From: JARLFX01 sp036404255
GTDB taxonomy: Bacteria; Acidobacteriota; Terriglobia; Terriglobales; Acidobacteriaceae
DNA: 28,660 nucleotides
Direction: 5' to 3'
Assembly (NCBI GenBank): GCA_036404255.1
Contig: DASWOP010000011.1
Span: forward strand, 1 to 28,660
In this document: piece after piece, positions 24,284 through 28,660 of the stretch
Layout: the number at the start of each line of letters is the position of its first letter
Position numbering within the stretch: position 1 is the stretch's first letter
Notes under the pieces: generated by a model
The model's database searches: none
Told to the model about the DNA's origin: nothing
Seen by the model: the letters and a program-made list of their open reading frames with translations, nothing else
Translations under genes and position numbers: made by a program

Positions 24284-25858
24284 GTGGACAGGCGGTTTTT
24301 GGGTGCCGATGTGCCATGCTTTACATCAGATATTCTGCAGAAGGTGAAGTGCGGACTCCGATTGCTCGCATTTGTCGTACTCTGCAGCAGTATGGCGGCT
24401 TCTGCGCAAAGCGGTCCGACACCGGAAGGTTCTGTCGTCCCTTCCGCGACTCTGACCCCGAATTCAATGGAATCAGAGGGTGTCTACGCCTATCTCACCG
24501 TGCAGGCAGCCGTGGGTTCGTATGGCGCTGTAGTGATATTGAATACTGCGACGGACACTCCGATAGTGCTCACAACATATCCGATGCCATGCGCGCAGCC
24601 GAACGGCATCATTGTCTCCGGTAGCTATGCTTACGTCACCTGCTACGACAGCGGTGTGTTGTATGTGCTCAGCATTGACAATACGAATCCTTCCGCGCCG
24701 GTGCTGGGGATCGTAGGCTCGGTTGGCGGTTTGCAGGACCCCTTTCCCGGCATTTCGCTGTCTGGCACGCATGTCTTCGTGCCGTCACATAACGCTGGTA
24801 TGATCTATCGCGTCAATATCTTCAGCCCTGCGGCACCGGCAATCGACGGGCAGATTGCGACGGCGGCGGGAACGGCGCCGGATGCCGTCTTTGTCTCAGG
24901 TGGGTACGTATACTGCGCATGCGGCGCCGAGCTTCCAGCCACGTCTTACTTTCAGGTATTCACCGCGGACGGCATGATGAGCAATGCCGGGCAGATAATG
25001 GTTGCGCATGCTCCCCAGCGGCTCGTTGTGCGCGAGAACTACGCTTATGTAACCTATTTCGACGCGCAGGCGATGGACGTAATTGACATAGCCGCGCCCA
25101 CTACACCGGTGATTAAGGCTACGGTTCCCCTTGCCTGCTACGCGCTGCCAATTGTGCTCTCTGGAAGCTACGCCTATGCAGGTTGCTACTCAAGCGACGG
25201 TAGTATTGCCAAGATTGATATCACGGTGCCTACCGCACCGTTTCTTGTGAGCAAAACTGCCACGAGCGCGAGTCCGGTGCAGGCACTGGATCTAAGCGGA
25301 TCACATCTACTAGTAGCTGCGGCCGCGGTTGGGGGCAGATTTGCAGAGCTGAACCTTGCAGGGGATGGGTTGAGCGTGTGGATAGCAAACGGCAACAATG
25401 TGGCAGCGCTAAACGTTGATGGCTCGGTATACAAACCGGCCATCAGCAATGGTGGAATGGGGCTTGCGATCGATGGTGCGGGCAATGTGTGGTCTGCAAA
25501 TGCGAGCGGCAGTGTGGCAGAGTTTAGCAGTACGGGCAATGTATTAAGCAGCGGTTATAGCATCGGTGCAGGCAATACGCCGGCGGCAATCGCAGTGGAC
25601 GGAGTGGGCGCGGTGTGGACGGCTAACAGCAACGGCAGCGTCTCTGCATTGAGCAATAGCGGGGCCATATTGTCACCTGCTACGGGATATACAGACAGCC
25701 TGTTCAGCAACCCTGCGGCAATTTCGATTGATATCTCGGGCAACGTGTGGGTAGCAAATGCGGGGAACGACAGCGTGTCCGAGATCATCGGAGGCGCGGC
25801 TCCTGCGCCACCCATCGTGACTGGAGTGCAGAACAAGACTCTGGGAGTGCGGCCATGA
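24284..25858 (+). CDS. Exported LVIVD/NHL beta-propeller protein
   Basis: The 524-aa product begins with GTG 24284 and has a signal peptide whose core is KVKCGLRLLAFVVLCSSMAA (cleavage near ASAQS), preceded by about 20 residues. Residues about 60-350 contain LVIVD-type repeats (YAYVTCYDSGVLYVLSID, NYAYVTYFDAQAMDVIDI, SYAYAGCYSSDGSIAKIDI), forming a first propeller. From about 365 NHL-type repeats follow (LAIDGAGNVWSANASGS, ISIDISGNVWVANAGN). The end, ...VTGVQNKTLGVRP, resembles the ends of other propeller proteins of this group, including the lipoprotein at 5897 (IPTALAVKP). No catalytic signature is seen. The next gene's ATG overlaps its stop (ATGA), so the two are translationally coupled. 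Confidence 0.75.
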   Translation: MDRRFLGADVPCFTSDILQKVKCGLRLLAFVVLCSSMAASAQSGPTPEGSVVPSATLTPNSMESEGVYAYLTVQAAVGSYGAVVILNTATDTPIVLTTYPMPCAQPNGIIVSGSYAYVTCYDSGVLYVLSIDNTNPSAPVLGIVGSVGGLQDPFPGISLSGTHVFVPSHNAGMIYRVNIFSPAAPAIDGQIATAAGTAPDAVFVSGGYVYCACGAELPATSYFQVFTADGMMSNAGQIMVAHAPQRLVVRENYAYVTYFDAQAMDVIDIAAPTTPVIKATVPLACYALPIVLSGSYAYAGCYSSDGSIAKIDITVPTAPFLVSKTATSASPVQALDLSGSHLLVAAAAVGGRFAELNLAGDGLSVWIANGNNVAALNVDGSVYKPAISNGGMGLAIDGAGNVWSANASGSVAEFSSTGNVLSSGYSIGAGNTPAAIAVDGVGAVWTANSNGSVSALSNSGAILSPATGYTDSLFSNPAAISIDISGNVWVANAGNDSVSEIIGGAAPAPPIVTGVQNKTLGVRP

Positions 25859-27153
25859 GGCTAGTCTCTGTGTTGGCATCGCTGGCTGCTGGGCTTGCGC
25901 TGGCTGGATGCTCCTCTGCGCCAACGGCTGGGCCGGTTCCCGTGCAGGGAAATGCTATTCGAGGGCGTGTTATGGGTGGGCAGCAACCCGTGGCATCTGC
26001 AACGGTGCAACTCTGGCAGACGGGTGCCAGTGGCTATGGTTCGGCGTCCACTCAATTGATTACAGGATCGAATTCCGTGTCGACGGATGCGCAGGGAATA
26101 TTTACGATCACGGGCACCTTCACCTGCCCGGCTGCATCCAGCACGCCGGTGTATCTTACCGTAACGGAAGGGTACCCGTTGCCCAGCAGTTCGAATCCGA
26201 ACCTGGCGCTGATGGCGGCGCTTGGTCCGTGCGATGGTTTGGTCAATATTCCATTCGTCAACGTGGATGAGGTTACAACGGTGGCTTCAGTGTGGGCGCT
26301 GGCACCTTTCATGAAGGGGATGGATCGCATCGGCACCAGTCCGACTAACGCACTGGGTCTGCTGAATGCATTTGCGACGGTGAACAAGTTGGTAGACATT
26401 GCAACCGGAATGGCTGGTGGCCCTGCGCTGCCCGCAGGCGCAACCATCCCGACGGACGAGATCAATGCGCTGGCGGATATTCTCGCCACCTGCATCAACT
26501 CTTCCGGTGGAACTGACAACAATGGTAGTAGCTGCGGAACGCTCTTCCACAATACGAAGGTGGGGACGACGGCACCTACGGACACCATCACTGCAGCAAT
26601 GAATATTGCGCAGAATCCGTCTGCGAATGTGGCGGCACTTTTTGCCGAGATACCGAGTATTGGCGCGATATTTCCTACCAATCTTTCACAGTCACCAGCA
26701 GCATGGACGCTGGTGGTGAGCTATATCGTGAGCGGGATTAAGGCGCCGCGTGGCATTGCGAATGACGCCAGCGGCAATGTATGGATTGCGAACTCCGGCG
26801 ATGACAGTGTGACCCTGCTGAACTCTACCGGGACGATGCAGTTTCATACGGTGGGTGCCGCGGGCAGTGTGCCTTATGCCATTGCAGTGGATGCGAATGG
26901 CGGGGCGTGGCTGGCCAACAGCGGCAACGCGACGCTTGTGCCGGTGACAGGTACAGGTTCAATAGGCGCGGCAGTAAGCGGCAATGGCCTGAATGCTCCA
27001 AAGGGAATTGCCATCGACGCAGCGGGCAACGTCTGGGCGGCGAATAGTAGCACCGGCGGTGGAGTAAGTGTATTTACTTCCAGCGGCGGTGTGATTGGCA
27101 GCTACAGTGGTGGCGTCAGTGCGCCTTCCGGCATCGCGGTAAATCCACAGTAA
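25855..27153 (+). CDS. NHL-propeller lipoprotein with four-cysteine domain (paralogue of 5897-7825)
   Basis: The 432-aa product starts at ATG 25855, overlapping the previous stop as ATGA, with GGGAG 7 nt upstream. A longer in-frame opening from 25747 would bury the signal peptide, so it is rejected. The lipoprotein signal is MRLVSVLASLAAGLALAGC. A carboxypeptidase-regulatory-like module (GRVMGGQQPVASATVQLWQT) is followed by a domain of about 200 residues with C91, C126, C213 and C227 and the phrase VDEVTTVASVWALAPFM. Three to four NHL-type blades follow (IANDASGNVWIANSG, IAVDANGGAWLANSG, IAIDAAGNVWAANSS). It is shorter than its paralogue because the propeller has fewer blades, and the C-terminal proline-rich tail is missing. 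Function is unknown; probably a surface partner of the LVIVD protein. Confidence 0.8.
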   Translation: MRLVSVLASLAAGLALAGCSSAPTAGPVPVQGNAIRGRVMGGQQPVASATVQLWQTGASGYGSASTQLITGSNSVSTDAQGIFTITGTFTCPAASSTPVYLTVTEGYPLPSSSNPNLALMAALGPCDGLVNIPFVNVDEVTTVASVWALAPFMKGMDRIGTSPTNALGLLNAFATVNKLVDIATGMAGGPALPAGATIPTDEINALADILATCINSSGGTDNNGSSCGTLFHNTKVGTTAPTDTITAAMNIAQNPSANVAALFAEIPSIGAIFPTNLSQSPAAWTLVVSYIVSGIKAPRGIANDASGNVWIANSGDDSVTLLNSTGTMQFHTVGAAGSVPYAIAVDANGGAWLANSGNATLVPVTGTGSIGAAVSGNGLNAPKGIAIDAAGNVWAANSSTGGGVSVFTSSGGVIGSYSGGVSAPSGIAVNPQ

Positions 27154-27215
27154 ACTCGACATGGCTGTATCAGCAGGTATGCAGATTACGCTAACATTCT
27201 TAGCGAGGACTCATC

Positions 27216-28376
27216 ATGCCTGTGACTTCACGTAGAAAATTTCTTGCGGGTGCTGTCGTATTCCCGTACGCACTCAAGGCGGTTGCTGCAGGAGCAGCGG
27301 CAAGTAACTCGCTGGTTTATTTCGGTTGCGATACCGTTGGCAAGGCGAAGGGTATTTACTCTGCGACATGGGACGCATCGGCGCGGAAGCTGACGGAGCC
27401 GAGGCTTGCAGTTGCCACAACGCGGCCAAGCTATCTGGCGAAGCATGAGAATTTCATCTATGCGGTGAATGCCGTTGCCAGCGACACAGCGTCGGTCACT
27501 GTATTCGAGCGCAAGGCGAATGGAATGCTGGTGGAGTTGAACAGCGTTTCGGCAGGCGGATTTGGTCCCGCGTACATTGCGATTCATCCTTCAGGTCGCG
27601 CAGCATACATTGCTAACTACTTCGGCGGCAGCATCAGCACGTTTGATATTCATGCGGATGGTACGCTGGGCGGGCCAGTTTCTCATTTCCAATACCAGGG
27701 CCATGGACCAAACGCTAAACGGCAAGAGGCCGCCCACGCACATAGCTCTCTGCTATCTCCTGATGCGCGCTTCCTGCTGGTGAATGACCTTGGACTGGAC
27801 CAGATCCACATCTACCAGGTGGATCCGAAGCGCCCCTCAATGCTTACGTTGAACAATCCGGATGCGTGGTACTCTCGTCCCGGCGTGGGGCCTCGGCATC
27901 TCGCATTCACGCCGGATGGCCGCATGGCATTTAACATCAATGAGCTGGATTCCAGTGTCGACGTGCTGGAATGGGATGCAACGACCGGCACGCTTACCAC
28001 CGTGGGCGAACCGATTTCCACGCTGCCAGAGGGATTTAAAGGTGAGAACACGGCTGCCGAGATTCTGGTTTCCGCCGATGGGCGCTTTGCGTATGCCAGT
28101 AACCGAGGTGAGGATTCCGTTGTGGTCTTTGCTATACATCTGTCTAAGAACAAGAGGGGTACTGCCCCAACGTTGACGTTTGTGCAACGAATCTCTTGCG
28201 GGGGGAAGACTCCGCGTCACATTACACTTTCACCCGATGGCAGGTCGCTGCTCGCGGCCAACCAGAGTTCTGCAAGTGTTGTGATCTTCTCGCGCGATAT
28301 AAGTACCGGGCATCTGACCGATACCGGAAATAGAATCTCTGTGCCTGATCCGATGTTTATTCTTTTTGCCGGATAG
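27216..28376 (+). CDS. Tat-exported lactonase-family beta-propeller protein (6-phosphogluconolactonase-like)
   Basis: The 386-aa product starts at ATG 27216 behind GAGGA (27205-27209, 6 nt spacing). It opens with a twin-arginine leader (TSRRKFLAGAVVFPYALKA). The rest is a seven-bladed propeller of the lactonase family (PF10282, the fold of E. coli Pgl): FGPAYIAIHPSGRAAYIANY, HSSLLSPDARFLLVNDLG, VGPRHLAFTPDGRMAF, TPRHITLSPDGRSLLAANQ. Characterised relatives hydrolyse 6-phosphogluconolactone in the cytoplasm or other lactones; an exported copy cannot meet a phosphorylated sugar easily, so an aldonolactone or another substrate is more likely. It has its own upstream region of about 60 bp with a small inverted repeat. 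The family is firm, the reaction is open. Confidence 0.88.
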   Translation: MPVTSRRKFLAGAVVFPYALKAVAAGAAASNSLVYFGCDTVGKAKGIYSATWDASARKLTEPRLAVATTRPSYLAKHENFIYAVNAVASDTASVTVFERKANGMLVELNSVSAGGFGPAYIAIHPSGRAAYIANYFGGSISTFDIHADGTLGGPVSHFQYQGHGPNAKRQEAAHAHSSLLSPDARFLLVNDLGLDQIHIYQVDPKRPSMLTLNNPDAWYSRPGVGPRHLAFTPDGRMAFNINELDSSVDVLEWDATTGTLTTVGEPISTLPEGFKGENTAAEILVSADGRFAYASNRGEDSVVVFAIHLSKNKRGTAPTLTFVQRISCGGKTPRHITLSPDGRSLLAANQSSASVVIFSRDISTGHLTDTGNRISVPDPMFILFAG

Positions 28377-28430
28377 CGAGCAGCCGCGATGTTGGTTGTC
28401 GCATCTAATTTTGCGGAGGGTACAAACACC

Positions 28431-28660
28431 ATGCCAGCGAAAGAGAAAGACGCGAACGCTATCAGCAAAGAGGAACTCATCAAGGGGTTGAACGAGGATC
28501 TGTCACGCGAATACCAGGCGATCATTGCCTACACGGTATATTCGAAGACGATCAAGGGCGCACAGTTCATGAACATTGCCGGGGAACTGGAAGTGCATGC
28601 CGGAGAAGAACTAAAGCATGCGCTGATTATCGCCGACCAGATTGATTATTTGGGCGGACA
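28431..28660 (+). CDS. Ferritin-like domain protein (bacterioferritin/Dps-like), partial, cut by window end
   Basis: An open frame runs from ATG 28431 to the window end (76 codons visible). GGAGG at 28415-28419 lies about 11 nt upstream. The sequence reads ELIKGLNEDLSREYQAIIAY, then NIAGELEVHAGEELKHALII, that is, a first helix with a carboxylate ligand (E in SREYQ) and a second helix with the ExxH pair (EELKHA), as in diiron four-helix ferritin-like proteins. No signal peptide, so cytoplasmic. The remaining two helices lie beyond the window, so ferroxidase competence and subfamily cannot be decided. It appears unrelated to the glycan genes. Confidence 0.8.
   Translation, partial: MPAKEKDANAISKEELIKGLNEDLSREYQAIIAYTVYSKTIKGAQFMNIAGELEVHAGEELKHALIIADQIDYLGG

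Overview
The window looks like a chromosomal stretch from an acidobacterium (Terriglobia type, e.g. Granulicella, Terriglobus or Edaphobacter relatives). This is inferred from protein families, not from a marker gene. The window holds a TonB receptor with an N-terminal carboxypeptidase-regulatory-like domain and no SusD partner, a TIGR03436-type VWFA-related protein, a giant NHL/MBG-repeat surface protein, and several NHL-propeller lipoproteins. No rRNA, tRNA or CRISPR array was seen.

Left edge (1-480): the C-terminal end of an IS30-family transposase, then low-complexity intergenic sequence and a 26-27 bp minisatellite of about six copies that runs up to the stop codon of the first glycosidase gene.

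Glycan block (479-16106): a divergent pair, GH16 (minus) and GH39-like (plus). A GH16 lipoprotein plus propeller lipoprotein operon follows, then a GH3 beta-glucosidase plus Tat-exported FAD oxidoreductase operon, then a large TonB-dependent receptor. All the enzymes carry export signals. Four intergenic regions in this block carry the same 16 bp palindrome (TTGAAAACGNTTTCAA type) at 2466, 4105, 7894 and 12317. This looks like one LacI/GalR-type regulon, whose regulator is not in the window. The likely job is outer-membrane and periplasmic breakdown of a beta-glucan-like polysaccharide: GH16 endo-cleavage, GH3 and GH39 exo-cleavage, and TonB-dependent oligosaccharide uptake. The exact substrate cannot be read from sequence.

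Surface-protein block (16208-27153): a 1817-aa exported protein with two NHL propellers, four approximately 167-residue MBG-type composite repeats and an odd C-terminus (TM, basic stretch, second TM ending in a lipobox-like LGGC, then a beta-rich tail). Next come a VWFA-related protein, a roughly 940 bp gene-poor zone with remnants of a sialate O-acetylesterase-like gene and perhaps a GH31-like gene, and a two-gene operon (LVIVD/NHL propeller protein and NHL lipoprotein, joined by an ATGA overlap). The lipoprotein is a paralogue of the one in the glycan block.

Right edge: a Tat-exported lactonase-family beta-propeller protein and the start of a ferritin-like protein cut by the window end. No operator-like palindrome was found upstream of genes to the right of the TonB receptor, so the putative regulon appears to stop there.
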